Shown here: positions 41,481-51,424 of the stretch, one piece after another
Position numbering within the stretch: the stretch's first letter is position 1
How the letters are laid out: each line of letters starts with the position of its first letter
Source: Acerihabitans arboris
GTDB lineage: Bacteria > Pseudomonadota > Gammaproteobacteria > Enterobacterales > Enterobacteriaceae
Assembly: GCF_010131535.1 (NCBI RefSeq)
Contig: NZ_WUBS01000015.1
Coordinates: 62,001-126,000 of the forward strand
Length of the DNA: 64,000 nt
Direction: 5' to 3'
Translations under genes and position numbers: made by a program
The notes under the pieces: generated by a model
What the model saw: the letters and a program-made list of their open reading frames with translations, nothing else
Database searches by the model: none
Told to the model about the DNA's origin: nothing

Positions 41481-42845
41481 TCAGGCGGCATTCACCAATC
41501 GCTCCAGTTCACCCCGGTTGGTCTGTTGGGTATCAATCTTGATATAGGCGCTTTGCTCTTCGGGCACCACCACCACCTCGGTGACTCCGGGCTGCGCTTT
41601 CAGCCGTTCCGCCAGGGCGCCGTCCTTTACCGCCAGCGCCGACAGCGTAATGCGCAGGCTGCTGACGTAAGGCGGTTCCCGCAGGGTGGTGCTGATAATC
41701 CACCACGCCACCGCCAGCGCCGCGCCGCAGGCAAATACCAGCCAGGCGCCTTGCCATTGATACAACAGTCCGCCCAGGCTGCCGCCGGCGGCGACGCCAA
41801 GGAACTGGCTGGTGGAATAAACCCCCATGGCGGTGCCCTTGTAACCGGCCGGCGCCTCTTTACTGATAAGCGACGGCAGTATGGCTTCCATGACGTTAAA
41901 CGCCAGGAAAAACAGCTGAATGCCGGCAAAAAGGGTCCACAGATGCTGTCCCGCGGCCAGCAGCACGATTTCCGCCAGCAGCAGCAGGGTGATGCAGATC
42001 ATAAATACCCGTTTCATCTGCCGCTTGACCTCGGCATAAATGATAAAGGGCACCACCGCGGCAAACGACACCAGCATGGTGACCAAATACACTTTCCAAT
42101 GGTCGGCGGGCGCCAGGCCGGCTTTGGCCATCATCGGCGGCAGGGCGACAAAACTCGACATCAGCAGGGCGTGCAGGCAAAAGATGCCGACGTTCAGCTT
42201 CAGCAACTGGCCGTTGGCCAAGACCTTGGCAAAACTGCCCCTGACGATGCCAGACTCGCGGTTTAGCACATGGGCGTTCGCCGCCGGCACCACGGCCAGG
42301 GTAATGGCAATGCCCGCCAGAGCCAGGAGCGCGATGCCCCAGAACAACGCCTGCAGCCCCAGGGCATGGGTGATAATCGGCCCCAGCACCATGGCAATGG
42401 CAAAGGTCACGCCGAAGCTGACGCCGATAAAGGCCATGGCCTTGGTGCGGTTTTGTTCGCGGGTCAAATCGGATAATAACGCCATCACCGCGGCGGCGAT
42501 GGCGCCCGAACCCTGCAACGCGCGCCCCAGGATAACGCCCCAAATCGAATCTGTGAGCGCGGCGATAACGCTGCCCAGGGCAAATACCAGCAGCCCGCCG
42601 ATAATCAGCGGCTTGCGGCCGACCCGGTCGGAGATCAGGCCGAACGGCACCTGGAATACCGCCTGAGCCAGGCCGTAGATGCCGATGGCCAGCCCAATCA
42701 GGGCTTCGCTGGCGCCCTGCAGCGCCATGCCGTAGGTGGTCAGCACCGGCAACACCATAAACATGCCCAGCATGCGTAATGAGAACACCGTGCCTAAACC
42801 CCAGGTGGCGCGCAGTTCGATGCCGGTCATTTTATTATCGTTCAT
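41481..42845 (-). CDS. yajR: Major facilitator transporter YajR
   Basis: YajR is a 12-helix MFS drug:H+ antiporter-like protein with a C-terminal cytosolic ferredoxin-like (YAM) domain. The 454-residue protein equals the E. coli length, with motif A DRVGRKPLI between helices 2 and 3, RALQGSGAIAAAVMALLSDLTREQNRTKAMA (in parts RALQGSGAIAAAVMALLSDL), and the final domain from ~residue 385. The start at 42845 (MNDNKMTG) matches E. coli MNDYKMTP; the longer frame to 42869 is dropped. Confidence 0.95.
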   Translation of the reverse strand: MNDNKMTGIELRATWGLGTVFSLRMLGMFMVLPVLTTYGMALQGASEALIGLAIGIYGLAQAVFQVPFGLISDRVGRKPLIIGGLLVFALGSVIAALTDSIWGVILGRALQGSGAIAAAVMALLSDLTREQNRTKAMAFIGVSFGVTFAIAMVLGPIITHALGLQALFWGIALLALAGIAITLAVVPAANAHVLNRESGIVRGSFAKVLANGQLLKLNVGIFCLHALLMSSFVALPPMMAKAGLAPADHWKVYLVTMLVSFAAVVPFIIYAEVKRQMKRVFMICITLLLLAEIVLLAAGQHLWTLFAGIQLFFLAFNVMEAILPSLISKEAPAGYKGTAMGVYSTSQFLGVAAGGSLGGLLYQWQGAWLVFACGAALAVAWWIISTTLREPPYVSSLRITLSALAVKDGALAERLKAQPGVTEVVVVPEEQSAYIKIDTQQTNRGELERLVNAA

Positions 42846-42980
42846 TACTACCTCAAGAGAGCTACCCAAGTCATTTTAATGCGCCAGGCGATTTGGGTAA
42901 ATGGAACGTCTTTTAACAGATGTAACCGGTCCCGGCGGACGGGGCGAAAACGGCTTCGATGGCAACGGCGGCGGGGGAGG

Positions 42981-43012
42981 GATGCTGGCAAAACCGGGGC
43001 TTTGCCGGCATC
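42981..43012 (-). terminator. Hairpin downstream of cyoE
   Basis: GATGCTGGCAAA (42981-42992) and TTTGCCGGCATC (43001-43012) make a 12-base stem with one mismatch, eight-base loop. It lies just past the cyoE stop on the minus strand. No T-tract follows, so it may protect the cyo mRNA end or give factor-dependent termination. Confidence 0.5.
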
Positions 43013-43028
43013 GGGTCACTGCGGGTAA

Positions 43029-43919
43029 TTACCAGACGTAGGATAACAGGCTGGTGCCGGCCGGGACCATAAAGTCCACGGACATCATCACGCTTAGCGA
43101 GGTAATCGCCACGATGGAAAAAATAAACAGCTTGCGCGCCCAGACCTTATCGTCGTTGGCCGATTTGTACCCCTGCAACGCCATGCCCAGCCACCACACG
43201 CTGACCGCGGCCGCGACGATGAAATATTTATAGCCGGCGTAGCCGCCCAGCGTCAGCATCAGCGTGGCCACCATAAATCCGATGATATAAAGGATGATAT
43301 GATGTTTGGTCACCGAAATGCCGCGTTTTACCGGCAGCACCGGAATCGACGCCGCCTGGTAATCCTTGAAGCGGTAAATGGCAATGGCATAGGAGTGCGG
43401 CATCTGCCACAGGCTGAAAATCAGCAGCAGGATCGCCGCCCCCATATCGAAACGGCCGCTGACGGCGCAATAGCCGATGACCGGCGGCGCCGCGCCCGAC
43501 AGGCTGCCGATCAGCGTGCCATAGACCGACCTGCGCTTCATATACAGGCTGTAGACGCCCACGTAGACAATAAAGCCTATCACCGCCAGCCACATGGCCA
43601 GCGGGTTTGCCGCCACATAAAGCAGTACAAAACCGACGATACCCAACACCGTAGCGTAAACCAGGGTCACTTTCGGGGAGATAAGTCCTTTCACCAGGAC
43701 CCGGTTCTTGGTCCTTTCCATTTTTTTATCAATGTCCCGGTCGATAAAGTTGTTAAACACACAACCCGAGGCGACCACCAGCGAGACACCGACCAAGGTG
43801 GCGAAAAATAAGGCATGGTCAATCTGGCCCTTGGAGGCCAGTAGAAATCCGCCGATGACAGAAATTAAATTACCGAAAATAATTCCTGGTTTTGTTACTT
43901 GCAGGTATTGCTTAATCAT
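43029..43919 (-). CDS. cyoE: Protoheme IX farnesyltransferase (heme O synthase)
   Basis: CyoE adds the farnesyl tail to heme B to give heme O for cytochrome bo3. The 296-residue UbiA-family membrane protein has about nine helices and the prenyl-diphosphate motifs [18 protein letters not shown] and [13 protein letters not shown]. It is the last gene of cyoABCDE, 15 bases after cyoD. Confidence 0.96.
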   Translation of the reverse strand: MIKQYLQVTKPGIIFGNLISVIGGFLLASKGQIDHALFFATLVGVSLVVASGCVFNNFIDRDIDKKMERTKNRVLVKGLISPKVTLVYATVLGIVGFVLLYVAANPLAMWLAVIGFIVYVGVYSLYMKRRSVYGTLIGSLSGAAPPVIGYCAVSGRFDMGAAILLLIFSLWQMPHSYAIAIYRFKDYQAASIPVLPVKRGISVTKHHIILYIIGFMVATLMLTLGGYAGYKYFIVAAAVSVWWLGMALQGYKSANDDKVWARKLFIFSIVAITSLSVMMSVDFMVPAGTSLLSYVW

Positions 43920-43934
43920 CAGGATTGCGCTCGG

Positions 43935-44270
43935 TTAATGGCTCATCAGGTTGTAGTTCAGGTGCAGCATGACCCACAGTGAACCGACAACCAGGATGGC
44001 AATTATTAATACGGCAAAGGCCAGCGCCACCACATTCCACCGCTGCTCGGAAGAGCGATCCAGATGGAGGAAATACACCAGGTGGACCATGATCTGCACC
44101 ACGGCGCACAGCGCCAGGACGACAATCAGCGTGGTTTTAGTCGCCGAGTCGTTCATGACCATGACAAAAGGAATGACCGTCAGGATAATCGACAGGACAA
44201 AACCGATTAAATAGGACTTCAGGCTACCGTGGCTGGCACCGCCGTGCCCGGTTGTTGCATGACTACTCAT
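43935..44270 (-). CDS. cyoD: Cytochrome bo3 ubiquinol oxidase subunit IV
   Basis: CyoD is the smallest oxidase subunit, with three membrane helices. The 111-residue product matches E. coli CyoD (109): GASHGSLKSYLIGFVLSIILTVIPF (in parts SYLIGFVLSIILTVIPF), VQIMVHLVYFLHLD, LIIAILVVGSLWVM. Its ATG overlaps the cyoC stop by one base (TAATG); the longer frame to 44351 lies inside cyoC. Confidence 0.95.
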   Translation of the reverse strand: MSSHATTGHGGASHGSLKSYLIGFVLSIILTVIPFVMVMNDSATKTTLIVVLALCAVVQIMVHLVYFLHLDRSSEQRWNVVALAFAVLIIAILVVGSLWVMLHLNYNLMSH

Positions 44271-44890
44271 TACATGGCCCCCATCAAGTACACCACGGTA
44301 AACACGCAAATCCAAATCACATCGAGGAAATGCCAGAACAGGCTCAGGCACATCAGCCGGGTCTGGTTGGTGGCGGTCAGGCCGCGTTTCGCGACCTGCA
44401 CCATCATCACCGCCATCCAGATCAGTCCCGAGGTAACGTGCAATCCGTGCGTCGCCACCAGGGTAAAGAACCCGGAAAGGAAGCCGCTGCGATCCGGGCC
44501 GTTGCCTTCGGCGATCAGGTGATGGAACTCATACAGCTCCATGCCGATAAACGCCAGCCCGAACAGGAACGTCAGGCCCAACCAGCCGTTTACCCGGCTT
44601 TTATTGCCTTGGTTCATGGCCAGGATGGCCATGCCGTAGGTGATGCTGCTGAACAGCAGGCAGAAGGTTTCCACCAGGACAAACGGCAGCTCAAAAATGT
44701 CTTTACCCGCCGGGCCGCCCGCGGTGCTGTTGACCAGTACGGCATAGGTGGCGAACAGCGTGGCGAATAAAATACAGTCGCTCATCAGGTAAATCCAGAA
44801 GCCGAAGACTTTGATGGCGCCGGCGTCGTGGTGCCCATGCGCGTCATGGGCGTTTGCGCGATCGTGATTATGTAGGATCTCAGTTGACAT
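44270..44890 (-). CDS. cyoC: Cytochrome bo3 ubiquinol oxidase subunit III
   Basis: A 206-residue, five-helix subunit of the heme-copper oxidase. Matches include [19 protein letters not shown] (in parts [13 protein letters not shown]), [32 protein letters not shown] and [13 protein letters not shown]. It overlaps the end of cyoB by 11 bases and the start of cyoD by one, so the operon is tightly coupled. Confidence 0.96.
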   Translation of the reverse strand: MSTEILHNHDRANAHDAHGHHDAGAIKVFGFWIYLMSDCILFATLFATYAVLVNSTAGGPAGKDIFELPFVLVETFCLLFSSITYGMAILAMNQGNKSRVNGWLGLTFLFGLAFIGMELYEFHHLIAEGNGPDRSGFLSGFFTLVATHGLHVTSGLIWMAVMMVQVAKRGLTATNQTRLMCLSLFWHFLDVIWICVFTVVYLMGAM

Positions 44891-46880
44891 TATTCAGGCC
44901 CGCTTCGCTAATTTCTTCAAAATGACGGTTTTCGATGCGTTCCACTTCCGAGACGGGCACGTAGTAATCCACGTCTTCATTGAAGCTGTGCACGATCCAG
45001 GTCACTATCATGCCGGCGAAGCCGATAATCGCCAGCCACCAGATATGCCAGATCATCGCAAAACCGAAGAACAGGCTGAACGCCGCAATCACCACGCCCG
45101 CGCCGGTGTTTTTCGGCATATGGATGGGTTCATAGGACGTCGGCTTGCGGTAAGCGGTGCCGTCTTCCTTCATCTGCCAGAAGGCATCGCGATGGTTGTC
45201 CACGTCCGGCACCACGGCGAAGTTATAGAACGGCGGCGGTGAGGAGGTCGACCATTCCAGGGTACGTCCGCCCCACGGGTCGCCGGTCAAATCGCGGTTC
45301 TGGTCGCGCTGGATGACGCTCAGCACGATCTGGATCACCTGGCACAGAATGCCGAGGGCGATTAGCGCCGCGCCGCCGGCGGCCACCAGCAGCAGGATAT
45401 GGAACTGCGGATCAATCTGCTGGCTCAGGCGACGGGTCATGCCCATGAAGCCCAGGGCATACAGCGGCATGAAGGCCACGTAAAAACCGATAATCCAGAA
45501 CCAGAACGCCCGGATACCCCATTTTTCGTTCAGGGTGTAGCCGAAGGCCTTCGGCCACCAGTAGGTCATGCCGGCAAAACACCCGAACACCACCCCGCCG
45601 ATGATGACGTTATGGAAGTGGGCAATCAGGAACAGGCTGTTGTGCAGCACGAAGTCGGCGCCCGGCACCGCCAGCAGTACCCCGGTCATCCCGCCGATGG
45701 AGAAGGTGATGATAAAACCGATGGTCCAGAGCATGGCGGAGTTAAAGACGATGCGGCCCTGGTACATGGTAAACAGCCAGTTGAAGATTTTTACCCCGGT
45801 CGGTATGGCGATGATCATCGTCATGATGCCGAAGAAGGCGTTAACGTTGGCGCCGGACCCCATGGTAAAGAAGTGATGCAGCCACACGCAGAACGACAGG
45901 ATGGTGATGGCAATGGTGGCCCACACCAGCGAGGTATAGCCGAACAGCCGCTTCTTGGAGAAGGTGGCCACCACTTCCGAGTACACGCCGAACACCGGCA
46001 ACACCAGGATATACACTTCCGGATGGCCCCAGGCCCAGAACAGGTTGACATACATCATCATATTGCCACCCATGTCGTTGGTAAAGAAATGGGTGCCGAG
46101 GTAGCGGTCGAGGGTTAGCAGGACAATGGTCACTGTCAGGATCGGGAACGCGGCGATAATCAGCACGTTGGTGCACAATGCGGCCCAGGTAAAGACCGGC
46201 ATTTTCATCAGCGGCATGTTCGGCGCGCGCATGCGCATGATGGTGGCGAAGAAGTTGACGCCGGTGAGGGTGGTCCCGATACCGGCTATCTGGATACTCC
46301 AGATCCAGTAGTCCACCCCGACGCCGGGACTGTACTCCTTGCCGGCCAGCGGCGGATAGGCGACCCAACCGGTCTGGGCGAACTCGCCCAGGCCCAGCGA
46401 GACGTTGATCAATATCACGCCCACCACGAAGAACCAGAAGCTCAGGGAGTTAAGGAACGGGAAGGCGACGTCGCGCGCGCCGATTTGCAGCGGCACCGCC
46501 AGGTTCATCAGCCCGACCACGAACGGCGTGGCCATGAAGATGATCATGATGACGCCATGGGCGGTCACCACCTGGTCGTAGTGGTGCGGCGGCAGGAAAC
46601 CGGCCTCGCCGGCCGAGGCCAGTGCCTGTTGCGAGCGCATCATGATGGCGTCGGCGAAGCCGCGCAGCAGCATGACGAACGCCACGATCATGTACATGAC
46701 GCCGATTTTTTTATGATCGACGGTGGTGAACCACTCTTTCCAGAGGTATTCCCATTTGCCGAAATACGTAATGCCGGCAACCAGCGCCGCGCCAAGCACG
46801 ATGATGGCGGCGACGGTGACCATGATAATCGGTTCGTGGTAGGGAACCGAATCCAGCGTTAATTTTCCCAACATCGTCAT
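44880..46880 (-). CDS. cyoB: Cytochrome bo3 ubiquinol oxidase subunit I
   Basis: CyoB binds heme b, heme o3 and CuB and pumps protons while reducing O2. The 666-residue protein (E. coli 663) has 15 predicted helices and the metal ligands: H in TAHGVIM-type [23 protein letters not shown] with the linked tyrosine, LHHFFTMG, and [11 protein letters not shown]. Its ATG overlaps the cyoA stop by one base (TAATG) with GAGG upstream; a second in-frame ATG is two codons later. Confidence 0.97.
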   Translation of the reverse strand: MTMLGKLTLDSVPYHEPIIMVTVAAIIVLGAALVAGITYFGKWEYLWKEWFTTVDHKKIGVMYMIVAFVMLLRGFADAIMMRSQQALASAGEAGFLPPHHYDQVVTAHGVIMIIFMATPFVVGLMNLAVPLQIGARDVAFPFLNSLSFWFFVVGVILINVSLGLGEFAQTGWVAYPPLAGKEYSPGVGVDYWIWSIQIAGIGTTLTGVNFFATIMRMRAPNMPLMKMPVFTWAALCTNVLIIAAFPILTVTIVLLTLDRYLGTHFFTNDMGGNMMMYVNLFWAWGHPEVYILVLPVFGVYSEVVATFSKKRLFGYTSLVWATIAITILSFCVWLHHFFTMGSGANVNAFFGIMTMIIAIPTGVKIFNWLFTMYQGRIVFNSAMLWTIGFIITFSIGGMTGVLLAVPGADFVLHNSLFLIAHFHNVIIGGVVFGCFAGMTYWWPKAFGYTLNEKWGIRAFWFWIIGFYVAFMPLYALGFMGMTRRLSQQIDPQFHILLLVAAGGAALIALGILCQVIQIVLSVIQRDQNRDLTGDPWGGRTLEWSTSSPPPFYNFAVVPDVDNHRDAFWQMKEDGTAYRKPTSYEPIHMPKNTGAGVVIAAFSLFFGFAMIWHIWWLAIIGFAGMIVTWIVHSFNEDVDYYVPVSEVERIENRHFEEISEAGLNNVN

Positions 46881-47812
46881 TATTCCTCGGTTCCTGCGTG
46901 AGAGTGCTCACTCATGCCCATGTCCATGCCCTTTTCCTGGGTCATATCCATGCTCTTGCCCTTGCCCATGAATTTATCGATTACAGCATGGTACAAGTCA
47001 GGTTTAACGCTGGAAAAATACTCAACCGGATGGAATTCGCTGGGCGCCGCCAACTGCTCGTAGGCGTCCATGGTGGTGAGCGATTCCGGCGAGGCTTTGA
47101 CTTTTGCCACCCAATCGTCAAACCCTTTCTGGTCCGGCGTGGCAATCGCGTTGAATTTCATGCCGGAAAATCCCCGGCCGCTGAAGTTCGCCGAGATGCC
47201 GTCATAGGTGCCGGGCTCATTGGCAATCAGGTGCAGCGTGGCGTTCATCCCCGCCATGGCGTAGATCTGGCCGCCGAGGCGCGGGATAAAGAAGGAGTTC
47301 ATCACCGAATTGGACGTGATTTCAAACCTGACCGGCACATCGGTCGGGAAAGCGATCTGATTGACGGTGGCGATACCCTGTTCCGGGTAGATGAACAGCC
47401 ATTTCCAGTCCATGGCGACCACCTGGATGGTCATGGTCTTGGCTTCCGACGCAATCGGCTTGCTGGGATCCAGCGCATGGGTTGATTTCCAGGTCAGTAG
47501 CGCCAGGAAAATAATGATCAGGATTGGAACAGTCCAGACCACCAGTTCCACCTTGTTGGAGTGGGACCAGTTGGGGCTGTAAGTCGCCTGGGTATTGGAT
47601 GCGCGATATTTGATGGCAAAAACCACTGCCATGACGATTGCAGGTACAACCACTAATAACATCAGCCCAAGGGCGGTGAGTATGAGTGAACGTTGCTCCA
47701 GTCCAATCTGTCCTTTGGGATTCATTAACGCCATATCGCAACCGCTTAGCAGGGCGGATGCGCAAACCAATGACAGAATCCCTAAACTTTTATTGTATTT
47801 CCTGAGTCTCAT
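46880..47812 (-). CDS. cyoA: Cytochrome bo3 ubiquinol oxidase subunit II (lipoprotein)
   Basis: CyoA anchors and helps the ubiquinol site. The 310-residue protein has a lipoprotein signal peptide with lipobox LLSGC (cysteine ~25), two membrane helices (residues ~45-65 and ~90-110) and a cupredoxin-like periplasmic domain without CuA ligands, as is normal for quinol oxidases. The C-terminal tail is rich in M, K, G and H ([18 protein letters not shown]). GAGGT precedes the ATG. First gene of the cyo operon. Confidence 0.96.
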   Translation of the reverse strand: MRLRKYNKSLGILSLVCASALLSGCDMALMNPKGQIGLEQRSLILTALGLMLLVVVPAIVMAVVFAIKYRASNTQATYSPNWSHSNKVELVVWTVPILIIIFLALLTWKSTHALDPSKPIASEAKTMTIQVVAMDWKWLFIYPEQGIATVNQIAFPTDVPVRFEITSNSVMNSFFIPRLGGQIYAMAGMNATLHLIANEPGTYDGISANFSGRGFSGMKFNAIATPDQKGFDDWVAKVKASPESLTTMDAYEQLAAPSEFHPVEYFSSVKPDLYHAVIDKFMGKGKSMDMTQEKGMDMGMSEHSHAGTEE

Positions 47813-48272
47813 CTAACGACCTCAATAAAAAAAAGGGCTTTAATGTCGTTTCTTGTGTGTGGGCATTTTACGGGAAGGTTGCATTACTGTAAACACGCTT
47901 AAGCTTTTGTCAGAAACATGTTTCCGCTTTTTGCAAATGAAATCTTTGGCAACCGAAATTATAACAAAACATGAATTTCCACAGAGGCTTAGAGAGAAAT
48001 AAACCTTTGTGCGGTTTTATCGGCGTCAGAAAGAATAACCCCGCGGTTTTAGTATCATAGCATTAACAAGGTAATAGCATTTTAGGACAAATAAGCTACA
48101 AATTGGTAAATGAGACCGCTAAAAAATAGTAGACAGCCTGAATTGTCACCCTGCTGGCATAAAAAAATATCGTATCCGGATACAAAAAATATCGTCCCTG
48201 GATATGCCGATAATTTTTTCCAGCCAATTATTACGCCGGCGGAAATTCCTTTCCGGTTATTTTTTAACCGGA
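47813..48272. promoter_or_regulatory. cyo promoter region and ampG-cyoA spacer with repeats
   Basis: 460 AT-rich bases between ampG and cyoA, both on the minus strand. A perfect -10 TATAAT is read on the minus strand at 47964-47959 with a poor -35, as expected for an activated promoter. At 48167-48183 and 48189-48205 two related 17-mers start 22 bases apart; the first contains the palindrome GTATCCGGATAC (48172-48183). TCCGGTTA / TAACCGGA (48252-48272) is a hairpin right after the ampG stop. An ORF at 48110-48334 is not supported. Confidence 0.5.
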
Positions 48273-49766
48273 TTAGAGGGCGTTTCTTCTTCTTACGCGC
48301 CGCATCGACAAAAAGTCAAACCAGCATCCACTGAGTATACCAAAAGTCAGCAGCGCCGCCCCTGATTCCCATAAAAATTCGGTCACCGACGTGACAGTCA
48401 TCCACTCCAGGGCTTGCAGTGCCATCAGGAACAGGCCCAGGCCCAATAACAACGCGCCCAGCATTAGCAGGCGCAGGGCCCAGCGATAAGGGCCGGCAAA
48501 ACCATCGCGCCGCAGGAAGCCGTTGGTTTCCTGGGTAAAGCGCAGGGTTTCACGACATAACAGCAGCAGCAGCAGGCCGGGAAACGCGGCAATGATGGAA
48601 AACACGTAGAACCAGGCCCAGCCGTGCAGCTCGACGAACCAGCCGGCTATCGGGCCGACATAGACGCGGCCCACGGCGGACAGCGCGGAAAGCAGGGCAA
48701 ACTGCGTGGCGGAGAACGACTTGTTGCATAGCGTCATCAGCAGCGCAACGAACGCCGCGGTGCCCATGCCGCCGCACAGATTCTCCACAAACACCGCCGC
48801 CCCCATGGTGAGGATATGTTTAGCCGTTACCGCCAGCAGCCAGTAGCCGGCATTGGATACCGCCTGCAGCAGGCCGAACAACATCAGGGCGCGAAACAGT
48901 GACAGTCGCTGCATCAGTAATCCGCCCGCCAGGGTGCCGACCACGGTGGCCAGCAGGCCCAGGGTCTTGTTGACTACCCCGACCTCGCCGGCGGCAAAAC
49001 CGACGCCCCGGATCAGGAACGTGGTGCTGAGGCTGCCGGCAAAGGCATCGCCAAGCTTGTAAAAAACGATAAGCATCAGGATCAGCCACGCATTGTTGCG
49101 GCCGAAAAAGTCCTTCAGCGGCGCCGCCACCGCCTGTTCCAGCGATCGCGGCGCGGGGATGGCGTTGTCCGGCTCCGGCGCCAGCAGGGCCATGATCACG
49201 CCTATCAGCATCAGGGCGGCCATCAGCCAATAGGTGGCCTGCCATCCCAGCAGCCGATCCGCCAGCCACAGGGCCAACCCGCCGGACACCAGCATGCCGA
49301 TACGATAGCCCAGGACCGATACCGCCGCGCCGGTGCCGCGATCCTGCGGCGCCAGCAGGTCGGTTTTATAGGCGTCGAACACGATATCCTGCGAGGCGGA
49401 GCAAAACGCCACCCATACCGCCAGCAGGGCCAGCGGCATCAGGTCCTGCGAGGGGTCCCGGGTGCCCATGGCGATGAGGCCGGCCATCAGCAGCAGTTGG
49501 GTGATGACCAGCCAGCCGCGCCGCCGGCCGAGCAGCGGCGGCGTATACCGGTCCATCAGCGGCGACCAGAGAAACTTGAATACGTACGCTTGTCCCACCA
49601 ATGAAAAGAAGCCGATAGTCTTCAGATCGACGTTGGCCACCGTCATCCATGCCTGCAGCGTTCCTGACGTGAGCGCGAGGGGCAGCCCCGAGGCGAAGCC
49701 CAGGCACAGCAACATCAGGGACTGCGGCTGGGCGAGGGTGGCGAGGCTTAGGCGGTGGTTAGGCAT
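48273..49766 (-). CDS. ampG: Muropeptide permease AmpG
   Basis: AmpG imports GlcNAc-anhydroMurNAc muropeptides for cell wall recycling; in species with AmpR/AmpC it supplies the beta-lactamase inducer. The 497-residue MFS protein has 12-14 helices and the motifs LGFASGLPLALTSGTLQAW, KFLWSPLMDRY, GRRRGW, and SQDIVFDAYKTDLL. Length agrees with E. coli AmpG (491). It is followed by the cyo operon and preceded by yajG, as in E. coli. Confidence 0.96.
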   Translation of the reverse strand: MPNHRLSLATLAQPQSLMLLCLGFASGLPLALTSGTLQAWMTVANVDLKTIGFFSLVGQAYVFKFLWSPLMDRYTPPLLGRRRGWLVITQLLLMAGLIAMGTRDPSQDLMPLALLAVWVAFCSASQDIVFDAYKTDLLAPQDRGTGAAVSVLGYRIGMLVSGGLALWLADRLLGWQATYWLMAALMLIGVIMALLAPEPDNAIPAPRSLEQAVAAPLKDFFGRNNAWLILMLIVFYKLGDAFAGSLSTTFLIRGVGFAAGEVGVVNKTLGLLATVVGTLAGGLLMQRLSLFRALMLFGLLQAVSNAGYWLLAVTAKHILTMGAAVFVENLCGGMGTAAFVALLMTLCNKSFSATQFALLSALSAVGRVYVGPIAGWFVELHGWAWFYVFSIIAAFPGLLLLLLCRETLRFTQETNGFLRRDGFAGPYRWALRLLMLGALLLGLGLFLMALQALEWMTVTSVTEFLWESGAALLTFGILSGCWFDFLSMRRVRRRNAL

Positions 49767-49792
49767 GGGCGATTTTTCTGTTTTATTAATGA

Positions 49793-49861
49793 AACTGCGG
49801 GCAACAAAACCGCGGGCAATGGAACCGCGGGACCTGCAACTGCCCGCCTGGTGGCGGGCAG
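49793..49861. repeat. 15-base triple repeat and hairpin between yajG and ampG
   Basis: AACTGCGGGCAACAA, AACCGCGGGCAATGG and AACCGCGGGACCTGC start at 49793, 49808 and 49823, a 15-base period, and run into CTGCCCGCC / GGCGGGCAG (49840-49848 with 49853-49861, four-base loop). On the minus strand the hairpin follows the yajG stop and precedes ampG. Confidence 0.6.
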
Positions 49862-49874
49862 GGGATGAAAGGAA

Positions 49875-50453
49875 TTATTGGGCGTTTTCTTTAATAAAGG
49901 TACTGATGCTCGTGTCCTGGGCCATATCGCTGATCACATCCCCCAGCACGCTGTTCACCGCATTGGTGATTTTCTGGTTGCTGGCGACAAACGCGCCCTG
50001 CACATTATAGGTCGCCTGATAATGTTTCAGCTGTTTATTACCGTTTTTAGCCTGGGCAACGATGGAGATATCGGCGCTGGTGGTGATGTTATAGCGCACA
50101 TTGCCTTGGGAAACATCCGCAAAGAGTTTGTTGACGATGATCTGCAGATCGACGGCGCCGTTCGGACCCACCATATAGCCGCGGGCGGTCATTTGTTTTT
50201 CCAATACCTCCTGCAACAGGAAGCGCAGGTCGCGCGACGGGGTGAGGACCACCAGTTCGCCGTCGCGATTTACTTTGGCCAGCGCCTGGTCGGTGCGCTG
50301 ATCGGCGCCGTTGACGCTGACGGTGGTGCCGCGGATCATCGGATCCTGCTGCGGCAGTTCGATTTTAGGCGCGATATCCAGGGTGTTGCTCTTGCCTGCG
50401 CAGCCGGCAAGCAGCAGCGCGGCCAATAGGGGGAAAAATATTTTTTTTAGCAT
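49875..50453 (-). CDS. yajG: Lipoprotein YajG
   Basis: A 192-residue predicted lipoprotein with lipobox LLLAGC (cysteine ~18). It is collinear with E. coli YajG (192): PKIELPQQDP, VSVNGADQRTDQALAKVNRDG, LRFLLQEVLEKQMTARGYMVGPNG and DTSISTFIKEN. Function is not established. The start at 50453 is set by the signal peptide and homology. It is divergent from bolA. Confidence 0.93.
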   Translation of the reverse strand: MLKKIFFPLLAALLLAGCAGKSNTLDIAPKIELPQQDPMIRGTTVSVNGADQRTDQALAKVNRDGELVVLTPSRDLRFLLQEVLEKQMTARGYMVGPNGAVDLQIIVNKLFADVSQGNVRYNITTSADISIVAQAKNGNKQLKHYQATYNVQGAFVASNQKITNAVNSVLGDVISDMAQDTSISTFIKENAQ

Positions 50454-50782
50454 ATTCGTCTTCTCAATCATTAAGATGCACGGGGGGTGAGATAAATTGC
50501 TCACATCATAACATTGCCGTCCGCCGGTGGAAGATCTGAATCGCAGTAAATTGTGTAATGGCCCGATCTTCCCGCCGTGTCCGCGCGAACCGCAAAAAAT
50601 GTTTCTTTAACCGTTTCGTAACTTCATATACTGTTAAACCAAGCTGAAGTTTCGGCTTTCTAAGACAAAAATTTATGGTAAAAGTGCGACGAGTTAATAA
50701 AAAGTGCGATGAGTTAATAAAAAGTCAGCTAAAGTTTAATTGACAGTGCAGGGCACGCAGCCTATGTAGTAAGGAGAATGAA
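50454..50782. promoter_or_regulatory. yajG-bolA divergent region with 20-base tandem duplication
   Basis: 329 bases. AAAGTGCGAYGAGTTAATAA occurs twice in a row (50681-50700 and 50701-50720, one difference), followed by a third partial AAAGT. TTGACA (50740-50745) and TATGTA (50763-50768) have 17-base spacing but would start transcription inside the ribosome binding site AAGGAG, so the bolA promoter is probably further up, near the duplication. Confidence 0.5.
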
Positions 50783-51097
50783 ATGTTTCGCGAGCAGATT
50801 GAAGCAAAAATAAGGGCGGCGTTTGATCCGATTTATCTGGAAGTGGCGGATGAGAGCTACCGGCATAACGTGCCCGCGGGATCGGAAAGTCATTTTAAGG
50901 TGATCGTGGTGAGCGAAAGCTTTACCGGCGAGCGCATTTTATCCCGGCACCGTTCCCTTTATGCCGTGCTGTCGGAAGAACTGGCCGGGCCGGTGCACGC
51001 GTTGGCGCTGCACGCCTATACCCTGAAAGAGTGGACCAGCCTGCAAAATGCGGTGCCCGCATCGCCGCCGTGCCGCGGCGCCAGGCTTATCGCCTGA
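50783..51097 (+). CDS. bolA: Morphogene / transcriptional regulator BolA
   Basis: BolA changes cell shape and represses motility genes in stress and stationary phase, and works with monothiol glutaredoxin in iron-sulphur handling. The 104-residue protein has the class II KH-like fold with [44 protein letters not shown] and [16 protein letters not shown] lies before the ATG. Its position between yajG and tig is conserved. Confidence 0.95.
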   Translation: MFREQIEAKIRAAFDPIYLEVADESYRHNVPAGSESHFKVIVVSESFTGERILSRHRSLYAVLSEELAGPVHALALHAYTLKEWTSLQNAVPASPPCRGARLIA

Positions 51098-51140
51098 ACT
51101 GATTATCTCTTCATGCCTCGAGCCTATCCGCAATAAACAC

Positions 51141-51164
51141 AACGGCCTTTGCGCCGTTTTTTTT
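51141..51164 (+). terminator. Terminator after bolA
   Basis: AACGGC (51141-51146), loop CTTTGC, GCCGTT (51153-51158), then a run of eight T ending at 51164. It separates bolA from tig. Confidence 0.85.
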
Positions 51165-51424
51165 GTTTTTTGTGCGCCATGGCGCTCCGCGCGCGGCAAT
51201 TTACGCGCTGTTCTCGACTCATAAACTCTATGCCGCTATAATGCCGCGTCTTATATTTCCGAAATGTATTCGGGATGCTTCTGACGACGACGGGGAACAG
51301 GTATCTGTTCACTCAGACCTCCCGGTTCTCAGAGGCCATTTTCACGTCAGTGGACCTGGATGACCGCTTCTTTGAAAACGGCTTCTGGCGTTGACCGAGC
51401 ACTGTGATTTTTTGAGGTAACAAG
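51165..51424 (+). promoter_or_regulatory. tig promoter and leader
   Basis: A consensus -10 TATAAT lies at 51237-51242; the -35 is weak (TCGACT at 51214-51219). The leader from about 51249 to the tig ATG is ~175 bases, with a GAGG five bases before the ATG. No riboswitch or leader peptide was recognised. Confidence 0.55.

Noticed and set aside
48110-48334. 74-residue frame in the ampG-cyoA gap
   Set aside because: No ribosome binding site, no similarity to anything I know, and its end overlaps ampG on the other strand.
50740-50768. TTGACA-N17-TATGTA as bolA promoter
   Set aside because: Spacing is ideal, but transcription would start at about 50775, inside the ribosome binding site, leaving no usable leader.
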